Below are positions 1 to 6,293 of a DNA stretch of 8,739 nt, piece by piece (positions within the stretch are counted from its first letter, which is position 1; each line of letters starts with the position of its first letter). The notes below the pieces were generated by a model that was given only the letters and a program-made list of their open reading frames with translations, ran no database searches and was not told where the DNA came from. The stretch is from positions 1 through 8,739 of the forward strand of contig JAUXFS010000047.1 of assembly GCA_030622775.1 (NCBI GenBank), in the 5' to 3' direction. The translations under genes were made by a program, and so were the position numbers. The stretch is from Rhodospirillales bacterium. GTDB taxonomy: Bacteria > Pseudomonadota > Alphaproteobacteria > Rhodospirillales > Defluviicoccaceae.

Positions 1-2
1 AA

Positions 3-206
3 GCCGTAGCGGCCGGCCATGATCTGCAGGTTTCCGACGAGGATGTCGACCTCGTTATGAGTGAGATTCACGACAAAAAGGGAATGTCGCTGGCCTTCTA
101 CCAGCCGAAATTCGTGATCGATCAGATCTCAGCCGCGTGCAAGTTCGAAGGCATTCCGATACGGTTTAGTCCAGACCACGCCAAGCACGCCATCGGCAAC
201 CTGTAG
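3..206 (+). CDS. C-terminal end of an unidentified protein (partial)
   Basis: The reading frame is open from the window edge to a TAG at 204-206 and gives 67 residues. The composition looks like real protein: a mixed charged/hydrophobic helix-like stretch with the segment MSLAFYQPKFVIDQISAACK, then a basic His-rich tail ending in KHAIGNL. Codons are GC-biased at the third position, though less so than in the gcv genes. The start and any catalytic domain lie outside the window. I do not recognise the family; a C-terminal helical lid of an AAA+-type ATPase is one possibility, but no motif here proves it. The same frame continues past the TAG into pentapeptide repeats, so this may be the front part of a broken or read-through gene. 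Confidence 0.6.
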   Translation, partial: AVAAGHDLQVSDEDVDLVMSEIHDKKGMSLAFYQPKFVIDQISAACKFEGIPIRFSPDHAKHAIGNL

Positions 207-362
207 TCGGGAATTCGCCCGGCTTACGGCGTCGATTCTAGTGGCTCCCGAATCGTTGGTGCGCGTTTCGGGGGCGCTAACCTCTACGGCGCCAACTTCA
301 GAGGGGCAAACTTGTCGCAGGCGCTTGTTGACTCCGCGAAGACGCTTCCGAAGGCGCGGTGA
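207..362 (+). pseudogene. Pentapeptide-repeat remnant in frame after an amber stop
   Basis: Directly after the TAG at 204-206, the same frame stays open for 51 codons to a TGA at 360-362. It encodes consecutive five-residue units with the A(N/D)LXX signature: SGSRI, VGARF, GGANL, YGANF, RGANL, SQALV. A five-residue period with Leu/Phe/Ile in register is diagnostic of the pentapeptide-repeat right-handed beta-helix fold. No ATG or GTG lies in frame before the repeats, and six units are too few for a stable free-standing helix, so this is unlikely to be an independent gene. It is either the end of the upstream gene cut off by a nonsense mutation, a TAG read-through extension, or the stump of a decayed gene. 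The repeat identification is firm; the gene status is inference. Confidence 0.55.
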
Positions 363-629
363 GGCGCCGGCTGAGAATCGGATGCCGACCGATGACCTCA
401 CGCACCACCGCTGGTGGGCAAGACCTTCATGTTACGAGTCATCGCGAACCGAGACATGAAGACTTCCCGATCGTTAGTAGGAGCACGATGGCGAAAGATT
501 GCCTTCAACTTCGTGATCTCGCGGCACTTCTGGTTCTGGCTAATTGCTGCCGTAAAAAGGACGTGTGCGGCAACACTATATGTAGTGGGTGTCTGTCTTA
601 ACCGGATAGGCACGGAAAATACACCCGGT
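363..629. other. Gene-poor gap between the repeat remnant and gcvPB
   Basis: No family-recognisable gene lies here. The stretch is more AT-rich than the rest of the window. It holds a small inverted repeat, CCACC-GCT-GGTGG at 405-417, and CACTA-TATG-TAGTG at about 573-586. Neither is followed by a clear T-run on either strand, so I do not call a terminator for gcvPB. A short ORF with a good ribosome binding site (488-601) is listed separately. Confidence 0.5.
488..601 (+). CDS. Doubtful 37-residue cysteine-rich small ORF
   Basis: An ATG at 488 is preceded by AGGAG at 479-483 with a 4-nt spacer and opens a 37-codon frame ending in TAA at 599-601. The peptide has an N-terminal half with a hydrophobic run (LAALLVLA) and a short Cys-rich tail, with Cys at 5, 20, 21, 27, 32 and 35 (pattern CC-x5-C-x4-C-x2-C). 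It resembles no family I can name. Such a tail could bind metal or be the core of a modified peptide, but no modification enzyme or transporter is nearby. Third-position GC is only about 45 percent, well below the gcv genes, so it is either foreign or not coding. It ends head-on 28 nt before the gcvPB stop. Chance origin is quite possible. Confidence 0.2.
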   Translation: MAKDCLQLRDLAALLVLANCCRKKDVCGNTICSGCLS

Positions 630-2144
630 CTACTCGGCGGCCTTGTCGACTGCTGGGGGGCGCCAGCGCAGGATCGGGTTGCGCGCCGCCATCGTCTCGT
701 CGAGACGGCGACGAGGAGTCAGCCTTGGCGCCTCCTGGAAGTACTCGACGTCGCCGGCCCTGGCCCTTGCGGTCAGCGCCTTCATCGTTTCGACGAAGGT
801 GTCCAGCGTCGCCTTGGTTTCCGTTTCGGTTGGTTCGACGAGCATGGCGCCATGAACGACCAGCGGGAAGTAGACGGTCATCGGGTGGAAGCCCTCGTCG
901 ATAAGCGCCTTGGCGAAGTCCAGGGTGGTCACGCCGGTTTCCTTGAGGAATCCTTCGTCGAACAGAACTTCGTGCATGCAGGGTCCTTCGAAGGCCAAAG
1001 TCACCGTATCCCGCAGACACGCCAGAAGGTAGTTGGCGTTGAGTACCGCGTCGCCGGAAACTTGCCGCAGGCCGTCCGATCCCATGCTCATCATGTAGCC
1101 GAGAGCGCGGACGAACATGCCGAACTGCCCGTGAAAGCCTTTGATGCGGCCGAAGGGCTTGGCGTCGGAACGGGCGGGGTCCTCGATCAGTTCGAAGCCG
1201 TCCGGACCCTGAACCACATAGGGAACCGGCGCGTAGGGCGCCAGCGCCTCGGACAGAACCACCGGGCCGCTGCCGGGACCGCCGCCGCCATGGGGCGTCG
1301 AGAACGTCTTATGCAGGTTGATATGCATGCAATCGACGCCCAGGTCGCCCGGCCGCACCCGCCCGACGATGGCGTTGAGATTGGCCCCGTCACAATAGAA
1401 AAACGCGCCGGCATCGTGGACCGCGGCGGCGATGTCCAGAATGTCGTTCTCGAACAGGCCGCAAGTGTTGGGGTTGGTCAACATGATCGCGGCGACATCC
1501 GCGTCGAGCTTCTCGCGAAAAGCGGCGAGGTCGACCCGGCCGCGGTCATCGGCGGGGATCCCTTCGACGGCGTAGCCGCAGGCGTGAGCGGTCGCCGGGT
1601 TGGTCCCGTGGGCGGAATCCGGAACCAGAACCCGCTTGCGGGCATCGCCGCGGTCTTCGAGCGCGGCGCGGATGGTCATCAGTCCGACCGACTCGCCGTG
1701 GGCGCCGGCCGCCGGCGACATCGCCACCGCCGGCATGCCGGTCAACGCCTTCAGCCAATGGGCGCAGGCGTCGATCAACGCCAACGCGCCCTGCACCGTC
1801 GCCGTCGGCTGCAGCGGGTGCAGATCACCAATTCCGGGAAGCCGCGCCAGTTTTTCGTTCAGCCGCGGATTGTGTTTCATCGTACACGAGCCGAGCGGAT
1901 AGAAACCGTGATCGATGCTGAAATTCTTTTGACTGAGACGCAGGTAGTGACGAACCACTTCCGGCTCGGACAAACCCGGAAGACCGATCGGACCGCTGCG
2001 GCGCACGCCGCCAAGCCGATCCTTCGTGGACGGTGGTTCGGGCAGATCGACGGCGGTCTTGTCGGGGGAACCCTGCTCGAAGATGAGCGGCTCCTCGATT
2101 TGCAAACCACGATTGCCGGTGGTCGTCGCCCGTGGATCGCTCAT
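630..2144 (-). CDS. gcvPB: Glycine decarboxylase P-protein subunit 2 (PLP-binding)
   Basis: This 504-residue protein is the C-terminal half-equivalent of the P-protein. With GcvPA it removes the glycine carboxyl group as CO2 and moves the aminomethyl group to the lipoyl arm of GcvH. The family block QKNFSIDHGFYPLGSCTMK is at about residues 72-90. SAHGTNPATA is at about 178-187, and TNPNTCGLFE at about 223-232. The PLP Schiff-base lysine is Lys279 in INLHKTFSTPHGGGGPGSGP, with the cofactor-binding CDGAN at 251-255. The length is normal for the split form, and the protein ends in KAAE. The ATG overlaps the gcvPA stop as ATGA (2141-2144), which indicates translational coupling and fixes the start. 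It is the last gene of the gcv operon. The longer upstream frame in the same register is only a shadow inside gcvPA. Confidence 0.96.
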   Translation of the reverse strand: MSDPRATTTGNRGLQIEEPLIFEQGSPDKTAVDLPEPPSTKDRLGGVRRSGPIGLPGLSEPEVVRHYLRLSQKNFSIDHGFYPLGSCTMKHNPRLNEKLARLPGIGDLHPLQPTATVQGALALIDACAHWLKALTGMPAVAMSPAAGAHGESVGLMTIRAALEDRGDARKRVLVPDSAHGTNPATAHACGYAVEGIPADDRGRVDLAAFREKLDADVAAIMLTNPNTCGLFENDILDIAAAVHDAGAFFYCDGANLNAIVGRVRPGDLGVDCMHINLHKTFSTPHGGGGPGSGPVVLSEALAPYAPVPYVVQGPDGFELIEDPARSDAKPFGRIKGFHGQFGMFVRALGYMMSMGSDGLRQVSGDAVLNANYLLACLRDTVTLAFEGPCMHEVLFDEGFLKETGVTTLDFAKALIDEGFHPMTVYFPLVVHGAMLVEPTETETKATLDTFVETMKALTARARAGDVEYFQEAPRLTPRRRLDETMAARNPILRWRPPAVDKAAE

Positions 2145-3487
2145 TGCAGCGCCCCCCGCAAGGCCATGGCCAACGCGTCGATGTCCTGGTCGGTATTGGT
2201 TTCGGTGGCCGCAACCAGCAACAACGGCTCCAGTTCCGACTCGCCCGGATAGAGCCGGGAAACCGGCACGCCACCGAGAACCCCCTGCTTGGCCATGGCC
2301 TCGACGGCGTCCGCCGCGGACCGGGGCAGTCGCACCGTGAACTCGTTGAAAAACGAGTCGTTGAGGACCTCGACGCCCTCGATGGTCTCCAGTCTGTCCG
2401 CAAGCTCGACCGCCTTCGCATGGTTGAGTTCGGCCAGTCTGGTGAACCCGGCCTCGCCCAACAGGGTCAGATGGATGCTGAAGGCGAGCGCGCACAGACC
2501 CGAGTTGGTGCAGATATTGCTGGTCGCCTTGTCACGGCGGATGTGTTGCTCTCGGGTCGAAAGGGTCAGCACGAAACCGCGCCGGCCATCGACGTCGACG
2601 GTTTGACCGGCAAGCCGCCCGGGCAGTTGACGGATGAATTTCTCCCGCGTCGCCAGAATCCCGACCGTCGGGCCGCCGAAGCTGAGCGCGTTTCCGATGG
2701 ACTGGCCGTCGCCGGCGACAATGTCGGCGCCGATCTCTCCGGGCGACTTCAACAGGCCGAGCGAGATTACCTCCGTGACCACCACCACCAGCAACGCACC
2801 GGCGGCATGGCATGCCGAAGCCAAACCGGAATAGTCGTGGACCCGGCCGAAGAAGTCCGGGTTCTGGACAACGACACAGGCGGTCTTGGCGTCGATCGCG
2901 GCCGCGGCGTCTTCGCCGCCGCGCCAATCGGGCGGGAGCGCGGCATCCCGCAATCCGACAAACCGATTATAGGTCGCCGTGACCTCACGATAGTGCGGAT
3001 GCAAGCCACCCGAGATCACCACCCGATCGCGCTTCTTGATGCGCGCCGCCATCTTCACGGCCTCGGCGCACGCGGTGGCGCCGTCGTACATCGAAGCGTT
3101 GGCCACTTCCATTCCGGTGAGCAACGCGACCTGGGTCTGGAACTCGAACAGGGACTGCAGCGTTCCTTGCGAGACCTCCGGCTGATAGGGCGTGTAGGCG
3201 GTAAGAAACTCGCCTCGCTGGATCAGGTGGTCGACGGTCGCCGGCAGGTGATGGCGGTAGACGCCGCCACCGAGAAAACTCGGCGCCGACGATGGGCTGA
3301 GGTTCGCGGCGGCGAAGTCGCGGAACGCACGCTCGACCTCGATTTCACCTTGATGGCGGGGCAGCGCGACCGGCTCGGCGAGCATCGCCGCGTCGGGAAC
3401 GTCGCGGAACAGCTCTTCGACGGAGTGAACGCCGATCGTGTCCAGCATCCGGCGGCGGTCATCGTCGGTGAGCGGCAGATACCGCAT
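2141..3487 (-). CDS. gcvPA: Glycine decarboxylase P-protein subunit 1
   Basis: This is the 448-residue N-terminal half-equivalent of the two-subunit P-protein, partner of GcvPB in glycine decarboxylation. It starts MRYLPLTDDDRRRML, the usual opening for the family. Conserved blocks are FLGGGVYRHHLP (71-82), TAYTPYQPEVSQGTLQ (96-111) and NASMYDGATACAEA (130-143), followed by GDGQSIGN and the C-terminal block REQHIRRDKATSNICTNSGL. It carries no PLP lysine, as expected, because that is in GcvPB. The ATG shares one base with the gcvH stop (TGATG at 3485-3489), which argues strongly for this start over the longer open frame that runs back through gcvH. A split P-protein is common in alphaproteobacteria of this type and in Gram-positives, unlike the single fused gcvP of E. 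coli. Confidence 0.96.
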   Translation of the reverse strand: MRYLPLTDDDRRRMLDTIGVHSVEELFRDVPDAAMLAEPVALPRHQGEIEVERAFRDFAAANLSPSSAPSFLGGGVYRHHLPATVDHLIQRGEFLTAYTPYQPEVSQGTLQSLFEFQTQVALLTGMEVANASMYDGATACAEAVKMAARIKKRDRVVISGGLHPHYREVTATYNRFVGLRDAALPPDWRGGEDAAAAIDAKTACVVVQNPDFFGRVHDYSGLASACHAAGALLVVVVTEVISLGLLKSPGEIGADIVAGDGQSIGNALSFGGPTVGILATREKFIRQLPGRLAGQTVDVDGRRGFVLTLSTREQHIRRDKATSNICTNSGLCALAFSIHLTLLGEAGFTRLAELNHAKAVELADRLETIEGVEVLNDSFFNEFTVRLPRSAADAVEAMAKQGVLGGVPVSRLYPGESELEPLLLVAATETNTDQDIDALAMALRGALQ

Positions 3488-3864
3488 CACTTCAGACCGG
3501 CCACGAGTTCCTTGTAGGCTGCGGGTTTCATCAGATCCTCGAGCTCTTGGGGATCCGCGAGCCGAACCTTGAAGAACCAGCCTTCGCCCATGGCGTCGGC
3601 GTTGACCTTGCCCGGGTCGTCGGCGAGGCCCTCGTTTACGGCGACGACCTCGCCGCTGACCGGTGCATTGATTTCGCTTGCCGCCTTGACCGATTCGATG
3701 ACCGCCGCTTCCGCGCCCTTCTCGAGTTGGGCGCCGACCTCCGGCAGTTCGACGAAGACGATGTCTCCTAGCTGCTCCTGGGCATATTCGGTAATGCCGA
3801 CGACACCGATGTCGCCCTCGATGCGAACCCATTCATGATCGCTGGTGAATCTGACGTTTGCCAT
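3487..3864 (-). CDS. gcvH: Glycine cleavage system H protein (lipoyl carrier)
   Basis: This 125-residue soluble carrier shuttles the aminomethyl group on a lipoyl arm between the P-, T- and L-proteins. It opens MANVRFTSDHEWVR, the standard H-protein start, and has the GITEYAQEQLGDIVFVELP strand region at 23-41. The lipoyl-accepting lysine is Lys60 in IESVKAASEINAPVSGEV. The length matches the family (about 125-130). A purine-rich AGGGGAG lies about 6 nt before the ATG. It follows gcvT after a 22-nt gap and overlaps gcvPA by one base, so it sits in the same transcript. Nothing is missing or odd. Confidence 0.97.
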   Translation of the reverse strand: MANVRFTSDHEWVRIEGDIGVVGITEYAQEQLGDIVFVELPEVGAQLEKGAEAAVIESVKAASEINAPVSGEVVAVNEGLADDPGKVNADAMGEGWFFKVRLADPQELEDLMKPAAYKELVAGLK

Positions 3865-3870
3865 GGAGGA

Positions 3871-3877
3871 CTCCCCT
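3871..3877 (-). promoter_or_regulatory. Ribosome binding site of gcvH
   Basis: On the minus strand AGGGGAG stands 6 nt ahead of the gcvH ATG, inside the 22-nt gap after gcvT. It is the only start in the operon core with its own strong site, which fits the need for excess H protein over the other subunits (inference). Confidence 0.55.
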
Positions 3878-3886
3878 CATATTCTC

Positions 3887-5014
3887 TTATTTGGCGTAGC
3901 GGTGATCGACAAACGGTAGTTTGGCCACCCGCCCGGCCAACGGCTTGCCGCGGACGATCAGGTTGACCAACGTTTTCGGCGCGGCATGCTCCGCGTCCAC
4001 GTAACCCATGGCGACGGGGCCGCCGACGGTCGGTCCATAGCCACCGCTGGTGACTACCCCGAGTTCCTTTCCCCAGCGGTCGGTGATCCTGGTTCCGGCG
4101 CGCGCCGGAACCTTGCCGTCAAGCTGAAGGCCGACACGCTTGCGCGTCGGACCCTCGGCCATTTGCCGGAGGATGATCTCGGCGCCGGGAAAGCCGCCTT
4201 CCTCCCGCCGACGTTTGTTGATGGTCCAGGTGAGACCGGCCTCGATCGGCGTCGTCGTCTCGTCGATGTCGTTGCCGAAAAGGCACAGGCCCGCCTCCAA
4301 ACGAAGTGAGTCGCGAGCGCCGAGGCCCGCGGGTTTCACCTCCGGCTCCTGCAGCAGCATGCGGGCAAGCTGCTCCGCGTCCTCCGTCGGCACGGTGATC
4401 TCGAAACCGTCCTCGCCGGTGTAGCCCGAGCGGGAAATACCGCACCGGATGTCCCCGATCTTCAAATTCTCGATGGTCATGAACATCATGTGCCGGCAGG
4501 GTGGCGCCAGCCGGGCGAGTACGTTGGCGGCCGCCGGTCCCTGCAAGGCGAGAAGCGCCCGATCCTCCCGGATGTCGAACTGGCAGCGGTCGCCGATGTG
4601 CTCGCGCAGGTGGGCGAAATCGAGATCCTTGCGGGCCGCGTTGACGACCAGGACCATGTAGTAGCCCCCTTGGATCACCATCAGGTCGTCGATGATGCCG
4701 CCGCGCTCGTTGGTCATCAGCGTATAGCGTTCGGTGCCGGCGGCCATTCCCTGAAGATCGGCCACCACCAAGCTCTCGAGCACTTCCGAAGCGCCGTCGC
4801 CGCGGAGGATCGCCTGCCCCATGTGGGAGACGTCGAACAGGACCGCCTGGCTCCGCGCGTGCAGGTGTTCGGCGATGATCCCCCGGTATTGCAGCGGCAT
4901 TTCGTAGCCGGCGAACGGAACCATTTTCGCTCCCAATTCTCGATGGAGAGCGTCGAGCGGGGTCTTCCTCAGGGGTTGATCGGGGCTCAGGGGTTGATCG
5001 GGGGCGTCAGTCAC
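3887..5014 (-). CDS. gcvT: Glycine cleavage system T protein (aminomethyltransferase)
   Basis: This 375-residue enzyme releases ammonia from the aminomethyl-lipoyl H protein and makes 5,10-methylene-tetrahydrofolate. Family motifs are RKTPLDALHRELGAKMVPFA (16-35), FDVSHMGQ (60-67), the folate-site NERGGIIDDLMV (102-113, with the catalytic Asp in the Asp109-Asp110 pair), LVVNAARKD (about 122-130), SRSGYTGEDGFE, and GARDSLRLEAGLCLFGNDID. The frame is open far upstream with no ATG. I chose the GTG at 5014 because GGAG (5021-5024) lies 6 nt ahead and it gives MTDAPD, close to the usual start and length. The N-terminus carries an in-frame duplication, PDQPLS-PDQPLR, from an exact 18-bp repeat. It is the first gene of the gcv operon. 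Confidence 0.95.
   Translation of the reverse strand: MTDAPDQPLSPDQPLRKTPLDALHRELGAKMVPFAGYEMPLQYRGIIAEHLHARSQAVLFDVSHMGQAILRGDGASEVLESLVVADLQGMAAGTERYTLMTNERGGIIDDLMVIQGGYYMVLVVNAARKDLDFAHLREHIGDRCQFDIREDRALLALQGPAAANVLARLAPPCRHMMFMTIENLKIGDIRCGISRSGYTGEDGFEITVPTEDAEQLARMLLQEPEVKPAGLGARDSLRLEAGLCLFGNDIDETTTPIEAGLTWTINKRRREEGGFPGAEIILRQMAEGPTRKRVGLQLDGKVPARAGTRITDRWGKELGVVTSGGYGPTVGGPVAMGYVDAEHAAPKTLVNLIVRGKPLAGRVAKLPFVDHRYAK
4968..5003. repeat. Exact 18-bp tandem duplication in gcvT
   Basis: CTCAGGGGTTGATCGGGG occurs twice back to back (4968-4985 and 4986-5003) without a mismatch. On the coding strand it adds six codons, giving PDQPLS then PDQPLR right before the conserved RKTPL start of the T-protein fold. 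Because the unit is a multiple of three the frame is kept. It is most likely a replication-slippage event. Confidence 0.9.
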
Positions 5015-5020
5015 GGGTTT

Positions 5021-5024
5021 CTCC
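5021..5024 (-). promoter_or_regulatory. Ribosome binding site deciding the GTG start of gcvT
   Basis: GGAG on the minus strand, 6 nt ahead of the GTG at 5014. No in-frame ATG exists nearby and the upstream frame is open by chance, so this site is the main reason for choosing the start. Confidence 0.6.
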
Positions 5025-5066
5025 AACGGCGCGGTCAAGGGTTTGACGGCGCGCCTGTTCCGCCGG

Positions 5067-5094
5067 TGTATACATTCTCTTTTCTCGAACCCAA
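5067..5094 (-). promoter_or_regulatory. Weak candidate promoter for the gcv operon
   Basis: On the minus strand TTGGGT (5089-5094) is spaced 16 bp from TATACA (5067-5072), about 50 nt ahead of the gcvT start. Only TTG and TATA match the vegetative consensus. The position is right for a short leader, and the -10 overlaps a GTATAC palindrome. Confidence 0.3.
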
Positions 5095-5137
5095 AGGCCT
5101 CCTTGGAAGCCACGGCCTCCGGTTCTTCTCGTCGGGG

Positions 5138-5156
5138 AAGCTCTCGGGAGGAGCTT
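5138..5156. repeat. Perfect 6-bp inverted repeat in the gcvT leader region
   Basis: AAGCTC and GAGCTT flank a 7-nt centre. It lies upstream of the candidate gcvT promoter, so it could be a regulator site rather than an RNA hairpin. No T-run follows on either strand. Its role is unknown. Confidence 0.35.
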
Positions 5157-5353
5157 GGCATGCCCGATTCCCTGGCCCGACCCCGCTTTCCGTCCACATT
5201 CCCTGATCGTCGCCGCGACGCTTGTTCGTTTTGCGCCGGGCCGATCCGGTTTTTCCCCCGAGGACCACCTGCGTTTTTCCTTCGGTCGCGACATGCGACG
5301 GCCAATCCCCGGGCTCCGCCGGCCGTCAGTTTACCGCCTCGACCGAAGAGGTC

Positions 5354-5371
5354 AACAAACCCGAAAGGGCT
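5354..5371 (-). terminator. Possible weak terminator after the lipoprotein gene
   Basis: On the minus strand AGCCC-TTTC-GGGTT folds into a 5-bp stem (one G-U pair) with a 4-nt loop, starting inside the stop codon and running into TTTGTT. The stem is short, so the strength is doubtful, but it is the only candidate stop between the lipoprotein and the gcv operon. Confidence 0.3.
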
Positions 5372-5948
5372 AACGCCGGTTGCTCTGACGGCGACGGTTG
5401 TACTCCAACTGATCGGGCGAGAGTTGAAAACCGACAAGGATCTGGTAGTCCGTCGCGGCGCGGCCCGCGGCGAGTGGGATGTCCACCGTGACCGGCGGAT
5501 CGTTGTCGCTCAAGGTCACCCGCGTCAGGTTGCCGGGGAAATTCACCGACACGGCGAAGATTTGTTTGTTGAGGACGGTGCGGTCGGCGTCGATGACGCT
5601 GACGAAGTATTCGAATTGAGCCGCCCGGTCGCGGTTGGCCGGGCCGCGGATCGCGACGAGGACCGGAGCCATCGCCACGACGATGACCGGCTCCTTGCCT
5701 TCGGTTGTCACGTATTTGCACCCGGAAAGAATGTCGCTGACCTCCACTTGGAAGTCGACGTCGACGAGATCCTGACCGGCTCCGTCGGCGAACCGGGTAA
5801 GCGCCGCCGCGTCACTCAGAACCGCGACACGGGGACAGAGCGGCGGCCTCTTGTCGGAGGAAGAGCTGCAACCGCTGCCGGCCAGCAGCGCCAATGCAGC
5901 CAGTACAATGCCGATGGACCGGACGGAAACGGCAGGGGAGCCGGTCAC
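5370..5948 (-). CDS. Secreted lipoprotein of unknown function
   Basis: This 192-residue protein begins with a short basic segment, a hydrophobic core (IGIVLAALALLAG, about 12-24), and then GSGC with the probable lipid-bearing Cys27, followed by a Ser-rich linker. That points to export by Sec, cleavage by signal peptidase II, and anchoring in a membrane. The residue at -3 is Gly rather than the usual Leu/Val/Ile, so the lipobox is relaxed. The mature part has two more cysteines, in PLCPRVAVLSDAAALTRFADG (about residue 38) and LSGCKY (about 65), then a beta-rich region and a basic Arg-rich end. I recognise the style of an alphaproteobacterial conserved hypothetical lipoprotein but no function. 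The GTG start is chosen because it overlaps the CDGSH gene stop as GTGA (5945-5948); a TTG 24 nt upstream is the alternative. Confidence 0.75.
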   Translation of the reverse strand: MTGSPAVSVRSIGIVLAALALLAGSGCSSSSDKRPPLCPRVAVLSDAAALTRFADGAGQDLVDVDFQVEVSDILSGCKYVTTEGKEPVIVVAMAPVLVAIRGPANRDRAAQFEYFVSVIDADRTVLNKQIFAVSVNFPGNLTRVTLSDNDPPVTVDIPLAAGRAATDYQILVGFQLSPDQLEYNRRRQSNRR

Positions 5949-6184
5949 AGCGAGGAATGGGTGCCGTCGCAAAGAGGTCTATCGGCGGTCTGCTTGCAAC
6001 CGCAGAAGTAGACGGTTTGCGACTTCTCGGCGGTGAAGATCACCGGATTCCAGCCGGTGCCCTTGTGGCTGCCGTCGCACAACGGCTGTGCGCGGCTACG
6101 CCCGCATGCGCACCAGGCATACTTTCGGCCGGCCTCGACCTCGACTTCGTACGGGGATTTCTGCGCAACGAGGGCCTTCTCCAT
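5945..6184 (-). CDS. Small protein with two CDGSH iron-sulfur domains
   Basis: The 79-residue protein holds two copies of the CDGSH motif (C-x-C-x2-S/T-x3-P-x-C-D-G-S/T-H), each of which binds a [2Fe-2S] cluster through three Cys and one His. Site 1 is CACGRSRAQPLCDGSH with Cys25, Cys27, Cys36 and His40. Site 2 is CGCKQTADRPLCDGTH with Cys61, Cys63, Cys72 and His76. There is no membrane segment or signal, so it is cytosolic, as in bacterial tandem CDGSH proteins related to mitoNEET. Known relatives act in redox sensing or cluster transfer; the role here is not shown. The ATG at 6184 follows AGGAAG by 8 nt; an ATG 24 nt upstream lacks such a site. It is the first gene of a two-gene unit with the lipoprotein, overlapping by 4 nt. 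Confidence 0.92.
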   Translation of the reverse strand: MEKALVAQKSPYEVEVEAGRKYAWCACGRSRAQPLCDGSHKGTGWNPVIFTAEKSQTVYFCGCKQTADRPLCDGTHSSL

Positions 6185-6264
6185 TGTCGCTTCTTCCTTT
6201 CGCCTCATTGTCGAACACTGTCCGCCGTCCGGGGTCGAACGCGGCTCGCTGTCCGGGGCGGGCA

Positions 6265-6293
6265 AATTTAGTTGACCATCCAGGCCTGCACAA
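6265..6293 (-). promoter_or_regulatory. Candidate promoter for the CDGSH-lipoprotein unit
   Basis: On the minus strand TTGTGC (6288-6293) is spaced 17 bp from TAAATT (6265-6270), which would give a leader of roughly 75 nt before the CDGSH start. The match is partial (TTG at -35, four of six at -10). The palindrome at 6291-6302 overlaps its -35 end. Confidence 0.3.

Larger units (their letters stand above)
5015..5369. other. gcvT leader and intergenic region
   Basis: These 355 bp separate the lipoprotein stop from gcvT. On the minus strand the gcvT frame and another frame are open through part of it, but neither gives a recognisable protein. I looked for the tandem glycine riboswitch and did not find its conserved cores. 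A perfect 6-bp inverted repeat, AAGCTC-TCGGGAG-GAGCTT, lies at 5138-5156. A weak promoter and a possible upstream terminator are listed separately. On the plus strand nothing is seen. Confidence 0.5.

Noticed and set aside
414..2252. A 612-codon plus-strand open frame opposite gcvPB
   Set aside because: It is antisense to a well-supported gene, its composition is Arg/Gly/His-rich as expected from reading GC-rich codons backwards, and no family is recognisable.
2132..3517. A 461-codon plus-strand open frame opposite gcvPA
   Set aside because: It mirrors gcvPA codon structure and shows no domain or ribosome site.
5236..5254. Plus-strand CCGG-GCCGAT-CCGG followed by five T
   Set aside because: It looks like a weak terminator, but no plus-strand gene lies upstream and the stem is only 4 bp.
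5007..5294. A 95-codon minus-strand ORF in the gcvT leader
   Set aside because: It has no recognisable content, runs into the start of gcvT, and looks like a chance open frame in GC-rich DNA.
5220..5330. Possible glycine riboswitch in the gcvT leader (GACCGAAGGA on the minus strand)
   Set aside because: The other conserved cores and the second aptamer are not visible; listed as an absence in the findings.
5015..5437. Upstream extension of the gcvT frame to a 516-residue product
   Set aside because: The extension is low-complexity and Arg/Gly-rich, resembles no T-protein N-terminus, and the GTG at 5014 has a good ribosome site and gives the normal length.
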